Numbered from the stretch's first letter, positions 50,072 through 59,101 are shown. The stretch is 64,000 nt of DNA from Saprospiraceae bacterium (GCA_016710265.1 JADJJL010000001.1:744001-808000), one strand, 5' to 3'. A program made the numbers and translations. Notes: a model not told the origin generated them from the sequence alone.

Positions 50072-51253
50072 TTAAATGCTGATAATCTTGACTTCAACCC
50101 TTTGGTTTTTATTGCGGCCTTCTCGGGTATCATTGGATGCTATAGGTTGGCGTTTACCATAACCTTTAAAACTAATTCTTTTTTCCGCGACTCCTTTGCT
50201 AACCAAATAATCTTTTACAGCTTTGGCTCTTGAAGTGGAAAGCTTGTCACAAAAGAAATGAGAAGGTTGTCCATTGGTGTGACCGCCAATTTCAATTTGA
50301 ATTTTTGGATTTCCTTGCAAAAATTCATAAATTTCATCCAGGGCAGGATAAGATTCAGATTTAAAATTGGTGCTGTCGGCATCAAAATAAAGTTTCTCTA
50401 TTTTAACCACCTGTCCGATCTTTACTTTCTCAGCGCTAAGATCTTTCATGATCTTAGTTCTCACTGAGGTAGGGGTATCCGTTTTTGATTGGTCTTTATT
50501 GTTTTGAAGTTCGGGAGGTTTTTTAGCTGCGCCGGCAATGGATCTGGTATTTTGGGTATCTTTTCTTTGCTTTTTGTAATTTTTATAGGCAACTGAATCT
50601 CTGGGACATGGGATGATGGTGAGATGAGAAGCTTGATCCAAAAGCATATTGCCGTTGTAAGGAAAAAGTGCAGGCGTTTTATAAAAAACTTCCAACTCAA
50701 TATAAGACATGTCCGATTTTGGCTGAAATTCGAATTCGTATTTTTTCCAAATAGTATCCTTAACTGGAATGGATTCCGCCAGTAATTGTTTTTGATGGCA
50801 GTAACCATCTCCGCCGTAGATTCTCAATACGATGGGAGTGATAAAAGGTCTGGGAGTACTGTAAGCATCTCCTTTAAGTCCACTTAGGTAAATAGGAGAT
50901 TTCATTAGGTATATTGAAAACGTATAACATCTCCCCTTTCTCATGGGTGAACTAAGATGTTGGGAAACTCTTTCGTAAGTATCATTTTCTCTGGCTACCA
51001 TACCAAGATAAGTATGACCCTGATAAGCTTCTTTAGTCACACCAAAAAGTGGTTCAGCTGGCGGTGGTGCCGGCTGAATATCCGGTGCAGATTCCGTTTT
51101 GAAGCCACAATCTATCCAACCGTCCGGAGTGCTGCAACATCTTGGAAATCCTTCAAACGACCCATTGATGAGGTAAATAGTAGACGTATCCCTTTGTGCG
51201 ATGGTGAGCAAGCTAGAGATCAAAAAACCCGTAGAAATAATAATTTTCTTCAA
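50072..51253 (-). CDS. OmpA-family outer-membrane/peptidoglycan-binding protein
   Basis: 393 residues: signal peptide (about 1-19, ending TIAQ), an N-terminal carbohydrate-binding-like beta domain (about 24-225, 'INGSFEGFPRCCSTPDGWIDCGFKTES', 'TYLGMVAREND', 'YLSGLKGDAY'), a Lys/Gln-rich linker, and an OmpA peptidoglycan-binding domain (about 285-393, 'KLYFDADSTNF', 'IEIGGHTNGQPSHFFCDKLSTSRAKAVKDYLVSKGVAEKRISFKGYGKRQPIASN'). It would tie a surface-exposed domain to peptidoglycan. Its N-terminal two-thirds is repeated in the neighbouring gene at 51502-52170; see the segmental duplication. Confidence 0.85.
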   Translation of the reverse strand: MKKIIISTGFLISSLLTIAQRDTSTIYLINGSFEGFPRCCSTPDGWIDCGFKTESAPDIQPAPPPAEPLFGVTKEAYQGHTYLGMVARENDTYERVSQHLSSPMRKGRCYTFSIYLMKSPIYLSGLKGDAYSTPRPFITPIVLRIYGGDGYCHQKQLLAESIPVKDTIWKKYEFEFQPKSDMSYIELEVFYKTPALFPYNGNMLLDQASHLTIIPCPRDSVAYKNYKKQRKDTQNTRSIAGAAKKPPELQNNKDQSKTDTPTSVRTKIMKDLSAEKVKIGQVVKIEKLYFDADSTNFKSESYPALDEIYEFLQGNPKIQIEIGGHTNGQPSHFFCDKLSTSRAKAVKDYLVSKGVAEKRISFKGYGKRQPIASNDTREGRNKNQRVEVKIISI

Positions 51254-51460
51254 AAAACCTTAGATTTAGACAAATCAGCTGTTAAACGCAGAAGCTTCGC
51301 ATTTGTTGGTTAAAACAGACTTAAATCCATGCCAACAAAAGCATAATAAGATGCAACAGTTCATTGCTTATTGTGTTTTCAGAAATCTAAGAAAATATAG
51401 ATGTCTTGTTTAATAATTATTGGGCTAAAAGCTATGTTACAAGGGATTTTGTGAGGATGT
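50606..51460. repeat. Left copy of an ~0.85-kb tandem duplication
   Basis: This copy runs from about codon 216 of the OmpA-family gene through its 5' region and into the first 24 codons of a protein-tyrosine phosphatase gene. The matching right copy is 51526-52364. The proteins look about 70 percent identical across 215 residues by eye, and the intergenic parts align, for example GCAACAG followed by TTGCTTATTGTGTTTTC against AGCTTATTGTGTTTCC. Confidence 0.75.
51389..51460 (+). pseudogene. Decayed start of a second protein-tyrosine phosphatase gene
   Basis: Twenty-four codons align in one frame, without gaps, to the start of the phosphatase gene at 52293: K-K-I-stop-M-S-C-L...M-L-Q-G-I-L-stop here, against M-K-I-L-M-V-C-L...M-A-Q-G-I-L-E there. 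Two stop codons (51398 and 51452) and a lost start (AAG for ATG) show it is dead. Weaker similarity may reach about 51490. It is a by-product of the tandem duplication. Confidence 0.75.
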
Positions 51461-51501
51461 CTTTGTATCTGGATGATTTGAAGCTAATTTCTGATATAAG
51501 C

Positions 51502-52170
51502 TTAGTTCATTTTCTTGTGGGTCGAACAAGGGATGAGGCTCAGGTCAGACGCATGATCCAGCAACATATTACCACTGTAAGGGTACAATAAATCTGTATA
51601 GTAATATACTTGTAGTAAAATATAAGTCAAATTTGAATTCGGAATTAACTCAAACTCATATTTATGCCAGGAAGTATCAACAACAGGAAGCGATTCCGCC
51701 AATAGTTCTTTGTTATGACAATACCCATCACCTCCATAGATCCTCAATATAATGGGCGTGGTAAATTGTCTGGGCGTATAGAAAGCATCTCCCTTAAGGC
51801 CACTTAGATAATTAGGTGACTTCATTAGATAAATTGAAAAAGCATAACAACTGTCTTTTATCATGGCAGCGCTGAGTTTTTGGGAAGTACTCTCGTAAGT
51901 ATCATTTTCTCTAGCGACCATTCCCAGATAGGTTTTTCCATGAAAGGCTTCTTTGGTGACGCCAAATAGCGGTTCTGAAGGAGCTTGGGCCGGCTGTATA
52001 TCAGGTGGAGATTCTGTCTTAAATCCACAATCAACCCAACCTTCCGGAGTGAAACAACATCTTGGGGTCCCTTCGAACGAACCATTTATGAGTTTAATAG
52101 TGGATGTTTCTTGTGCCCCAATTAAAAAGCTAGAAATTAAAAATCCGGAAGAAATTATCATTTTTTTCAT
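51502..52170 (-). CDS. Truncated paralogue of the OmpA-family protein (N-terminal domain only)
   Basis: 222-residue exported protein, signal peptide about 1-19, and a single beta domain very like residues 20-216 of the protein at 50072-51253 ('INGSFEGTPRCCFTPEGWVDCGFKTES', 'TYLGMVARENDTYE', 'YLSGLKGDAF', 'ILRIYGGDGYCHNKELLAESLP'). It ends with LIPC and seven unrelated residues where the longer copy continues into its linker and OmpA domain. It arose from a tandem duplication breakpoint rather than by a stop codon within a complete gene. It still has signal peptide and intact frame, so it may be expressed as a secreted domain. Confidence 0.78.
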   Translation of the reverse strand: MKKMIISSGFLISSFLIGAQETSTIKLINGSFEGTPRCCFTPEGWVDCGFKTESPPDIQPAQAPSEPLFGVTKEAFHGKTYLGMVARENDTYESTSQKLSAAMIKDSCYAFSIYLMKSPNYLSGLKGDAFYTPRQFTTPIILRIYGGDGYCHNKELLAESLPVVDTSWHKYEFELIPNSNLTYILLQVYYYTDLLYPYSGNMLLDHASDLSLIPCSTHKKMN

Positions 52171-52364
52171 AAACCGTTCGATTTATCCTAATCTGTGAAT
52201 ATTTGCAGAAGCTTCAATTTAGCAAATTCATTTCTACCAGCAAAAGTATCGAAAATGCAACAGATCTTAGCTTATTGTGTTTCCAGAATACTATGAAAAT
52301 ATTGATGGTTTGTTTGGGAAATATCTGTCGTTCTCCCATGGCCCAAGGGATTTTAGAAAAGGAA
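51526..52364. repeat. Right copy of the ~0.85-kb tandem duplication
   Basis: Equivalent to 50606-51460. It contains the truncated paralogue, its upstream region, and the first 24 codons of the intact phosphatase gene. Here the phosphatase side is complete and the OmpA-family side is cut, the reciprocal of the left copy, as expected for a simple head-to-tail duplication. Confidence 0.75.
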
Positions 52365-52751
52365 ATCCAACGATTGCAGTTGCCCTGGAGTGTTGATTCT
52401 GCTGGAACCAATGGTTACCACGATGGTGAAAATCCAGACCCAAGGGCTGTACAAACCATGAGCTCAGCGAATTGGGACATTGCTTCTCAGGTTTCAAGAA
52501 AAATACAAAGAGTTGATTTAGAAATATACGACTTGATCCTTTGTATGGACCGTACTGTAGAAAAGGATCTTCGAAGAATGTTTGAAGGAAACTCTAATTT
52601 GGATAAAGTCAAAAGAATAATGGAATTTGCTCTCACACAAAATCAGTTGGAAGTGGAAGACCCTTATTACAACAATCGATTTAAAGAAGCGCTCCAGCGA
52701 ATAGAGCTGGGGATAGAGGGACTTGTTCAATTTTACACTAAACAAAAATGA
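52293..52751 (+). CDS. Low-molecular-weight protein-tyrosine phosphatase
   Basis: 152 residues from ATG 52293 (a longer frame from 52203 has no match to the family). The phosphate loop CX5R is 'MVCLGNICRSPMAQG' (Cys7, Arg13); the general acid motif is D-P-Y in 'EVEDPYYNNRF'; 'VDSAGTNGYHDGENPDPRAV' is typical. It dephosphorylates tyrosine on proteins; in some bacteria it works with a tyrosine kinase of exopolysaccharide export, none of which is in view. A dead 5' fragment of it is at 51389-51460. Confidence 0.92.
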   Translation: MKILMVCLGNICRSPMAQGILEKEIQRLQLPWSVDSAGTNGYHDGENPDPRAVQTMSSANWDIASQVSRKIQRVDLEIYDLILCMDRTVEKDLRRMFEGNSNLDKVKRIMEFALTQNQLEVEDPYYNNRFKEALQRIELGIEGLVQFYTKQK

Positions 52752-52798
52752 TCAAACTGCTGTTTTGATCAGGCCTAAATTGATACAAATCCTTGATT

Positions 52799-53323
52799 AT
52801 GTTAAACAAAGAATTAGAAAAAGCACTTAACGAACAAATTCTCAAAGAAGCAGAAGCCAGTTTTTCTTATCTCAGTATGGCTGTTTGGTGTGAGTTTAAA
52901 GGACTTGAAGGAAGTGCCCGATTTTTCTACAGACAATCCGATGAAGAAAAATTACACATGATGAAGCTGATCGGCTACATGCTTGAAATGGATACCAAAC
53001 CAATCGTTCCATCCATACAAGTGATGACCAACGATTATACATCAGTGCAATCTATTTTTGAAAAAACATTGACTCAAGAGCAATCTGTCACACAATCAAT
53101 ACATAACTTGATCACCTTGGCCAACAAGGACAATGATTACGCCACTCAAAATTTTCTGCAATGGTACGTGTCTGAACAAAGGGAAGAAGAGTCCATGATT
53201 CGAAAAATTTTGGATAAAATCAAACTCATTGGCGAAGGTCCTATGACCTTGTATTACATCGATAAAGAAATGGAAAGAATCAATCAAGAAATTCTAAGTC
53301 AGGAAGGTGAAGCCGCCGTATAA
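52799..53323 (+). CDS. ftnA: Ferritin, iron-storage protein
   Basis: 174 residues from ATG 52799; the TTG six bases upstream is less likely. A four-helix ferritin with ferroxidase ligands in 'EKALNEQILKEAEASFSYLSMAVWCEFKGLEGSARFFYRQSDEEKLHMMKLIGYML' and 'EQREEESMIRKILDKIKLIGEG'. It would oxidise Fe(II) and store iron in a 24-subunit cage in the cytoplasm. Monocistronic in appearance; the spacer to the next gene is 203 bp. Confidence 0.92.
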   Translation: MLNKELEKALNEQILKEAEASFSYLSMAVWCEFKGLEGSARFFYRQSDEEKLHMMKLIGYMLEMDTKPIVPSIQVMTNDYTSVQSIFEKTLTQEQSVTQSIHNLITLANKDNDYATQNFLQWYVSEQREEESMIRKILDKIKLIGEGPMTLYYIDKEMERINQEILSQEGEAAV

Positions 53324-53526
53324 TTTCAATTTTTTCAGTTTTAATTTTCAGTATTAAGTATTGATAATTTAATCATTAAGAAATAATATACTGTGAACTG
53401 GTAAACTTTGTATTAATTTCCAAATTATATTTCGTATATTTCTTTTTTATATCTAAATTGGCTTTCTCTGATTTGGCCGTTTAAGATTAAGCTTGTATTT
53501 TTAGCCTCTCTAAAAACAATGGTAAG

Positions 53527-54000
53527 ATGATAAAAAATATTTTTTTGGTCTGGATCCTTGCAATCTGCGCATTTTCCGGACAAGGACAGAAGTTGACACC
53601 ACAAGTAGTAGCCAGTGCTGGCAATGTTTCAAAAGCAGGTGGATTTTCCATAGAATGGACTTTAGGAGAATTGGTGACTGAAAGACTTACCAATGGAAAT
53701 TCAAAATTAACCCAAGGTTTCCATCAAGGAAATCTTACGATTAGTTCGGTCTCTAACCCATCCTTGGAGGGAATAAATGTTTATCCAAATCCGGTCAGTG
53801 ACGAGTTGGTCATAGAAAACAATTCAGGTAAAGATGTTCAGTTTGATTTGTTTGATCTCAATGGTCACTTAGTGGAAACTAAGAAATTACCATTGGGTCT
53901 AAATAAAGCTCAAATGCATTCTTTGGTCAATGGTTTTTATATCATTCAAATTTCTTCCGGCAACTTAAAATCAGTACATCAAATTCAAAAAATTAAATAA
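53527..54000 (+). CDS. Small secreted protein with T9SS type A sorting domain
   Basis: 157-residue exported protein: signal peptide (about 1-21), a short beta domain 'VVASAGNVSKAGGFSIEWTLGELVTERLTNGNSKLTQGFHQG' common in Bacteroidota T9SS cargo, then the sorting domain 'INVYPNPVSDELVIEN', 'FDLFDLNGHLVE', 'GFYIIQISSGNLKSVHQIQK'. The next gene follows after 31 bp, and its product looks like the companion surface protein. Confidence 0.82.
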   Translation: MIKNIFLVWILAICAFSGQGQKLTPQVVASAGNVSKAGGFSIEWTLGELVTERLTNGNSKLTQGFHQGNLTISSVSNPSLEGINVYPNPVSDELVIENNSGKDVQFDLFDLNGHLVETKKLPLGLNKAQMHSLVNGFYIIQISSGNLKSVHQIQKIK

Positions 54001-54031
54001 ATTAGAATAATTCAAATTAAAAAATTACATC

Positions 54032-55621
54032 ATGAAAAGAAGTTTACTAGTATCAATCCTTTTCTTATCCATCGGAACTTTTCTATTGGCTCAGGGCCCA
54101 GCGTTTAAATATCAGGCCGTTGCGCGCAATGCTCAAAATGCAGCTTTACTAAATCAGAATATTTCTTTGCGCTTATCTATTTTAAGTTCAGGTGGAGCAA
54201 CTGTTTATTCTGAAATACACGCGACCACCACTTCTGATATTGGGATTGTTTCTGTCAATGTTTGTCAGGGTGCCAATCCAACCGGAAGCTGTGCTACCAT
54301 TGATTGGAAAGCTGGAGGATTCCAACTTAAAGTAGAACTTGACCCTGCAGGTGGAAGCAATTATATCAATATGGGTAATTCTCCAATATTGACAGTGCCG
54401 ATTGCTGCTTATGCGATGACTGCTGGAGCTGTGGCGGGTGACAACGATGGTAATCCTACCAATGAATTACAATCACTCACCTTCAATCCAAATAACAATA
54501 GCCTTGCGATCTCACAAGGGAACAACGTAGACCTTACAGGTCTTAAAAATGACGCAGATGCTGATCCAGCCAACGAAATTCAAACTATATCGCTTGATAC
54601 CACCAACAATGAAATTTTATTGAGCAAGGGTGGAGGTAGTATTTTATTGCCATCCAGCGGAAACAGTCTTTGGAAAAAAAATGGAAACGAGTTATCGTAC
54701 AACCATTCCAACAATATTTATCAAACATTTAGCCCTGCTAAATACGAAGTTTCTTTTAGCAATACTTCTAAGAAAAGTTTTAACAGCTTCACGAATAAGT
54801 GGGGAGAAGAATTTACAACACTGCCTACGAATTTAGGCAAAACAACAGCATACGGATCAGAAATTATTGAGTATCCTGTGACACTTAACAGACATTATTT
54901 AAGAATGAACACTGACACCATGTGGAGAGCCAATTCTTATGGTTATTCATTCATTCCAGGTTCTTCCGCTGGTATCGTCACACAGTCAGAAATTTTTAGC
55001 CAAGCAGTCAACGGCAATCAACCTGTCAGAGTGCTCTCCACTCGCACAGAAGGCTCTGGTGGAATTGGTAATTATTATGCTTATTTGGGTGGAAGAACGG
55101 CCTCGGTTGTTGGAAACTTAAATATTAGCGGTATTGGATTGACTCCTGCCGTTGCTATATTTAATGCATCCAATAATGTTTTTGGACTTTGGTTTAACGC
55201 CGGTGGTCAAGCACAATTGTCCGCCCAGGTAAAGAACTTTGTTGAAAACCATCCAACTGATCCATCTAAACAAATCTGGTATGCTTGTGTGGAAGGACCA
55301 GAAGCTGCTGCCTATGAAAGAGGTTCTAATCAGTTGGTGAATGGTGTTGCTGAAGTTAAATTTAGTGAGCATTTTGGATTGATCGTTAATCCATCTACCA
55401 TCACGATTCAATTGACCCCTGGATCAGCAGATTCAGAAGGCCTTGCAGTGGTTGAAAAAACGGCTACTGGATTTAAAGTAAAAGAATTAAGAAAAGGTAC
55501 TGGAAGCTATTCTTTTGATTGGGAAATAAAAGGAGTTAGAAAAGGTTATGAAAATTACGAAGTCATCAGAGACAAAATTCAAGTTTTACCACATGATAAA
55601 ATGACGGTGGAAATAGACTAG
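54032..55621 (+). CDS. Secreted surface protein with tail-fibre-like features
   Basis: 529-residue exported protein with a signal peptide (about 1-20). The N-terminal segment 'FKYQAVARNAQNAALLNQNISLRLSIL' to 'NSPILTVPIAAYAMTAG' (about 24-130) is a well-known Bacteroidota surface-protein module. Then come short acidic repeats ('DNDGNPTNELQSLTF', 'DADADPANEIQTISLD'), then a long region resembling phage tail fibre or adhesin ends ('KQIWYACVEGPEAAAYERGSNQLVNGVAEVKFSEHFGLIVN'). No sorting domain is evident at the C-terminus. It is probably a filamentous surface protein; no other phage gene is nearby, so a prophage origin is not supported. Confidence 0.68.
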   Translation: MKRSLLVSILFLSIGTFLLAQGPAFKYQAVARNAQNAALLNQNISLRLSILSSGGATVYSEIHATTTSDIGIVSVNVCQGANPTGSCATIDWKAGGFQLKVELDPAGGSNYINMGNSPILTVPIAAYAMTAGAVAGDNDGNPTNELQSLTFNPNNNSLAISQGNNVDLTGLKNDADADPANEIQTISLDTTNNEILLSKGGGSILLPSSGNSLWKKNGNELSYNHSNNIYQTFSPAKYEVSFSNTSKKSFNSFTNKWGEEFTTLPTNLGKTTAYGSEIIEYPVTLNRHYLRMNTDTMWRANSYGYSFIPGSSAGIVTQSEIFSQAVNGNQPVRVLSTRTEGSGGIGNYYAYLGGRTASVVGNLNISGIGLTPAVAIFNASNNVFGLWFNAGGQAQLSAQVKNFVENHPTDPSKQIWYACVEGPEAAAYERGSNQLVNGVAEVKFSEHFGLIVNPSTITIQLTPGSADSEGLAVVEKTATGFKVKELRKGTGSYSFDWEIKGVRKGYENYEVIRDKIQVLPHDKMTVEID

Positions 55622-55646
55622 AATTCATCTAAAATACAAGAAAAAG

Positions 55647-55676
55647 CCCGTGTCTCCAACAACACGGGTTTTTTTT
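55647..55676. terminator. Bidirectional Rho-independent terminator
   Basis: CCCGTGT (55647-55653) pairs with ACACGGG (55662-55668), followed by eight T; A-rich sequence upstream would serve as T-run for the minus-strand gene. It sits between convergent genes at 55621 and 55675. Confidence 0.85.
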
Positions 55677-56787
55677 ATGTGAATCCACAATCTCCATCCC
55701 CTGCTTGAATTTCGTCGACGTCACCCTTAATATATTGCCGCATGGATTCAGATAATAAAAATTCTCTCACAACTTTCCTTCGTATTATTTCACCATCTAA
55801 CCTTCGATCAAATAAACGCAAGTTTTGATTTCCAAAAACTCTTAAGACGGCAATTTTATTTCTTAAAATAAAATCATGTATCAGTGCATAAAGCTCCGGT
55901 ATCATCCTTGTATCTTTTATAAAAAGATAATTTACGGTTAGACAAAAATTCTTCCTTAATAACTGAACAAAGATTTGAATTTCCTCATTCGAATTTTTTA
56001 AAACGAAGTTTTCTACACTAAATTTTTCAACGCAACTTGTAAAATAATATCGCTTATCGCAAATCACAGCATCAGATTTCTCAAGTACCCAAGGATATTG
56101 ACACATCCATTTAAATTCATCCACATTTCTCCTAAATGGGTTTTGCTGGTGATGCTGATGGATAAATTCTTTTAAACGAATGTCATCAAGATTTGAAGTT
56201 TCCCAATTATTTGAAATAATTTCATCTTTTTTTCTGAAAGTCCAAATTTGATTTAACAGTCGGTCACAAAATATTAATAATGGTTTTGTGAAATTGAAGG
56301 CAGGAAATTTTCTGGGAATCCAATCCCCCATTGTGCTTCCAAAATAAATTCTGAGCCCTGGAATCTGAAATCCAGATTTAAAATATCCACTTTGCAAATA
56401 CAATTTTTGTAAGCCTGGAATAAATTCCGTGGCCAAGATTTTTCCATTCCATTCTTCTGCCATTTTAGCCAACAATGATTTCGCTATACCCTTGCCTAGA
56501 TATTCTGAATGAACCCAGATACAGGATAACCAACCAAATTTTTGCTTCACTAAATCTAAATCTTCAGATGGACTTTCTACAATATGATCGGGTAAAATGC
56601 CTAAGTAACCGGCTAGAATTTCTCCATCATATGCGTGGATCATCACAATATCATCATAATCTCCTCTTGGATTTTGTAAATAAGATGTTGCTCTATGTTG
56701 AGATATGGACACATCTCTAGCAGAACTGTACTCTGCAGAAAGACAATAATCCAATAGTTCTGATTTAGTATATAGTTTTAATTCCAT
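55675..56787 (-). CDS. GNAT-family N-acetyltransferase with long C-terminal region
   Basis: 370 residues from ATG 56787 (MELKLYTKSELL), which overlaps the preceding gene by 10 bp; upstream codons run into that gene. The N-terminal half is a GNAT acetyltransferase: 'DIVMIHAYDGEILAGYLGILPDHIV', 'LSCIWVHSEYLGKGIAKSLLAKMAEEW', 'KLYLQSGYFKSGFQI'. The second half (about 180-370) is a helix-rich region with no family I recognise. Substrate unknown. Together with the deacetylase in the same operon it hints at sugar or surface-glycan modification. Confidence 0.75.
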   Translation of the reverse strand: MELKLYTKSELLDYCLSAEYSSARDVSISQHRATSYLQNPRGDYDDIVMIHAYDGEILAGYLGILPDHIVESPSEDLDLVKQKFGWLSCIWVHSEYLGKGIAKSLLAKMAEEWNGKILATEFIPGLQKLYLQSGYFKSGFQIPGLRIYFGSTMGDWIPRKFPAFNFTKPLLIFCDRLLNQIWTFRKKDEIISNNWETSNLDDIRLKEFIHQHHQQNPFRRNVDEFKWMCQYPWVLEKSDAVICDKRYYFTSCVEKFSVENFVLKNSNEEIQIFVQLLRKNFCLTVNYLFIKDTRMIPELYALIHDFILRNKIAVLRVFGNQNLRLFDRRLDGEIIRRKVVREFLLSESMRQYIKGDVDEIQAGDGDCGFT

Positions 56788-57809
56788 TGGCTTCGTCTCA
56801 CAATATTTTTTCCCAGGATAGACAAGAATTTGTATTTCAACAACTGAAAGCATAGAATTGATCTTGCTTCTACAGTACGTTTTTCCATTGGGATTCTTTG
56901 TAAATGAAATAAATTGATCTCATCTCTTATTCCCGCTGAGCCAAACAGATAATTTAATTTTGCTTGTTCCTTCATTTGCAACAATTGATCCGTTCCAATA
57001 CCATGATCAGAAAATGGAAATGAAAAAACTGAAAATTCATTTCTATATCCCTCCAATTCTTCCATGCATTTTTCGGTCTCATTCATTCTAGTTTGCTCAT
57101 CTATTTTGGCATACAATGGATGTGTATGACTATGTCCTCCAATGATAAATCCCAATTCTTGCATTTCCTCCAACTGCGTCGAACTTAAATAAGGCTTACT
57201 GTTTTTAAGATAGTCTTCAAAATCCAAATTTATTATGCTCGCCAACGGCTCCAGCAAATGTTGATTGCTCCAATTAATTGAAAATAGATAATTTTCTATT
57301 TCACGATAATTTTCTAAATTGAATTGCTTTGTTATTTCTCCAAACTGTTGTGGATTTAAGCCATCCGTTAAAATTTTTTCCCAGATCAGCGATATTTTAA
57401 ATCTATAAAAAAGTGCTTTATTGTCTAAAAATCCGGTATTTATAAAAAAAATAGCTTTCAAGTTTTTCTTCAATAAAATGGGTAAAATAATTTCATAACA
57501 TTCTTTAAGTCCATCATCAAAACTCAATAAGAACTGATCTTTCAAATTAGAATCAAGAGAAAGCTTCTCTGTCAATAAAACCGGATGGTAATGTTTTAGT
57601 AAAAAATCAAGATCTTTTTCAAATTCTCTGACCGATTTAATGGGGTATAAATGTTTGATATGTTTTAATTCCTGGTCACAGATACTGTGATAAAAAGGTA
57701 AAATTATTTTTCCCTTATTCATTTTTTTTACAAAATCAAAAGGGATCAACTTTGACAATAGCCTAAATAACCAAAGAATGGTGAGAGATATTAGTTGGTT
57801 TAAATTCAC
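56778..57809 (-). CDS. Polysaccharide deacetylase (NodB-type)
   Basis: 343 residues with an N-terminal hydrophobic segment (about 3-25). NodB homology motifs: 'LPFYHSIC', 'FLLSFDDGLKE' (catalytic Asp-Asp), 'FIIGGHSHTHPLY' (H-x3-H metal site), and 'FSFPFSDHG'. The family is metal-dependent and removes N- or O-acetyl groups from GlcNAc- or other sugar polymers. Its stop overlaps the acetyltransferase start by 10 bp, giving an operon of opposite acetylation activities. Confidence 0.88.
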   Translation of the reverse strand: MNLNQLISLTILWLFRLLSKLIPFDFVKKMNKGKIILPFYHSICDQELKHIKHLYPIKSVREFEKDLDFLLKHYHPVLLTEKLSLDSNLKDQFLLSFDDGLKECYEIILPILLKKNLKAIFFINTGFLDNKALFYRFKISLIWEKILTDGLNPQQFGEITKQFNLENYREIENYLFSINWSNQHLLEPLASIINLDFEDYLKNSKPYLSSTQLEEMQELGFIIGGHSHTHPLYAKIDEQTRMNETEKCMEELEGYRNEFSVFSFPFSDHGIGTDQLLQMKEQAKLNYLFGSAGIRDEINLFHLQRIPMEKRTVEARSILCFQLLKYKFLSILGKNIVRRSQWN

Positions 57810-57876
57810 AGTTTTTTAAAATCAAATGAATTTGAAACCAAGTAAAAATATTGGTTTTGATTACCTTCTTTCATTT

Positions 57877-58932
57877 TTAAAAATTGCGATTGTAGCTAAT
57901 CAACAATTGCTGGATAATATTGGCTCGCTTGCCCGTGAAATCTTTTACACCCCCCGGAGCCTTCGGATCTGTGATTTGATTGAGCTTGTCATCATCATAA
58001 AACACATCTGTTCTAAATTGAAGGTTGAGACCTTTGAATAATTCAATTCCTAAAGAATTAAACCAGTTTATATCTATGTTTTGAGGCTTTTCTAAATAAT
58101 TAGAAAAGAGGATCAGTTCGGTGGTATAATTTAATCGCTTAAAAAAAGTGCCTGCGTATCCACCACGAGCCAAAGCGCCTACACCATACCAGGTTTTTTC
58201 GTATTCGGTGCTGCTATTTTCTTTTAACTGAGTACCATGCACGCCCAAATTGGCAATGTCCTGATTTGCTATGTATATTGTTTTTAAGGCAGCGGGGCTA
58301 AGAAAAATATACCATTTGGGGTCCTTTTGATATTTCATCCCCAATGCAAAAGAAATGTTTGCTGGAGAAAATAATTTTGAAATCAATTTTGTGTTGTAAG
58401 CACCCTCTTGCAATTCTGAAAGATATATTTTATTGGTGGCACTGTCCAAATGAGATCCCAAAAATTGTGTGATTAACATTAAATCGGCTGAGTAAGCCCA
58501 TGGTGAAGTTTGATTTACTTTATAAGCAAAATTGGATGAAATGGTAAAAATATCCAATGCTTTTTCAAACGGAAGTTTTAGATCAGAGCCACCACCTATG
58601 GTTCCTGATCCAATTCGCTGTGTACTTAAGTTGAGCATCAGGTCATTTTTCCAATTCACTAAGTTTCTTTTATACTTTGCAGTAAATCCCAAAGCACCGC
58701 CTATACCCAATCGGTTAGATCCCGCTCCCACGTATGGATTGATGTTGACCAATTGACCAAGATCAATACCAATGGCAGATTTATATTTCCAACCTTCAGC
58801 ATCTTCCAACGCTATGGCTGCATCCATTCTTTTCTTTCTTTCTGCTTCTTGTGCAGCCTTGTTTGCATCTACCTGGGAATAAATTTTAATACTTCCCATA
58901 ATCATACATATTAGCAATAGTAGTTTTTTCAT
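57877..58932 (-). CDS. DUF3078 outer-membrane beta-barrel protein
   Basis: 351-residue exported protein: signal peptide (about 1-19, ending IYSQ), a charged segment 'ANKAAQEAERKKRMDAAIALED', then a DUF3078 beta-barrel: 'GWKYKSAIGIDLGQLVNINPYVGAGSNRLGIGGALGFTAKYKRNLVNWKNDLMLNLS', 'SNFAYKVNQTSPWAYSADLMLITQFL', 'FKGLNLQFRTDVFYDDDKL'. Family function is unknown. A typical Bacteroidota envelope protein. Confidence 0.85.
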   Translation of the reverse strand: MKKLLLLICMIMGSIKIYSQVDANKAAQEAERKKRMDAAIALEDAEGWKYKSAIGIDLGQLVNINPYVGAGSNRLGIGGALGFTAKYKRNLVNWKNDLMLNLSTQRIGSGTIGGGSDLKLPFEKALDIFTISSNFAYKVNQTSPWAYSADLMLITQFLGSHLDSATNKIYLSELQEGAYNTKLISKLFSPANISFALGMKYQKDPKWYIFLSPAALKTIYIANQDIANLGVHGTQLKENSSTEYEKTWYGVGALARGGYAGTFFKRLNYTTELILFSNYLEKPQNIDINWFNSLGIELFKGLNLQFRTDVFYDDDKLNQITDPKAPGGVKDFTGKRANIIQQLLISYNRNF

Positions 58933-59101
58933 GATTTTAAATTTGTTTTAGTGAATTGAATATTGATATAATTTCATACTTTTTTACCATTGTATCAAGA
59001 AATTTTATTTTCAAAATTAATTAAGTATTGAAAAATGTACGTCCCCCGAATGCATTTTATTGAGCTATCATTTCTCTTGATACCATCATTGACAATATAA
59101 T

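Noticed and set aside
52203..52292. N-terminal extension of the tyrosine phosphatase
   Set aside because: The phosphate loop of this family begins within ten residues of the start, as it does from ATG 52293; the upstream part lies in the duplicated intergenic sequence.
54032..55621. Prophage tail-fibre gene
   Set aside because: The C-terminal resemblance to tail fibres is also common in Bacteroidota surface proteins, and there are no phage structural, lysis or integrase genes nearby.
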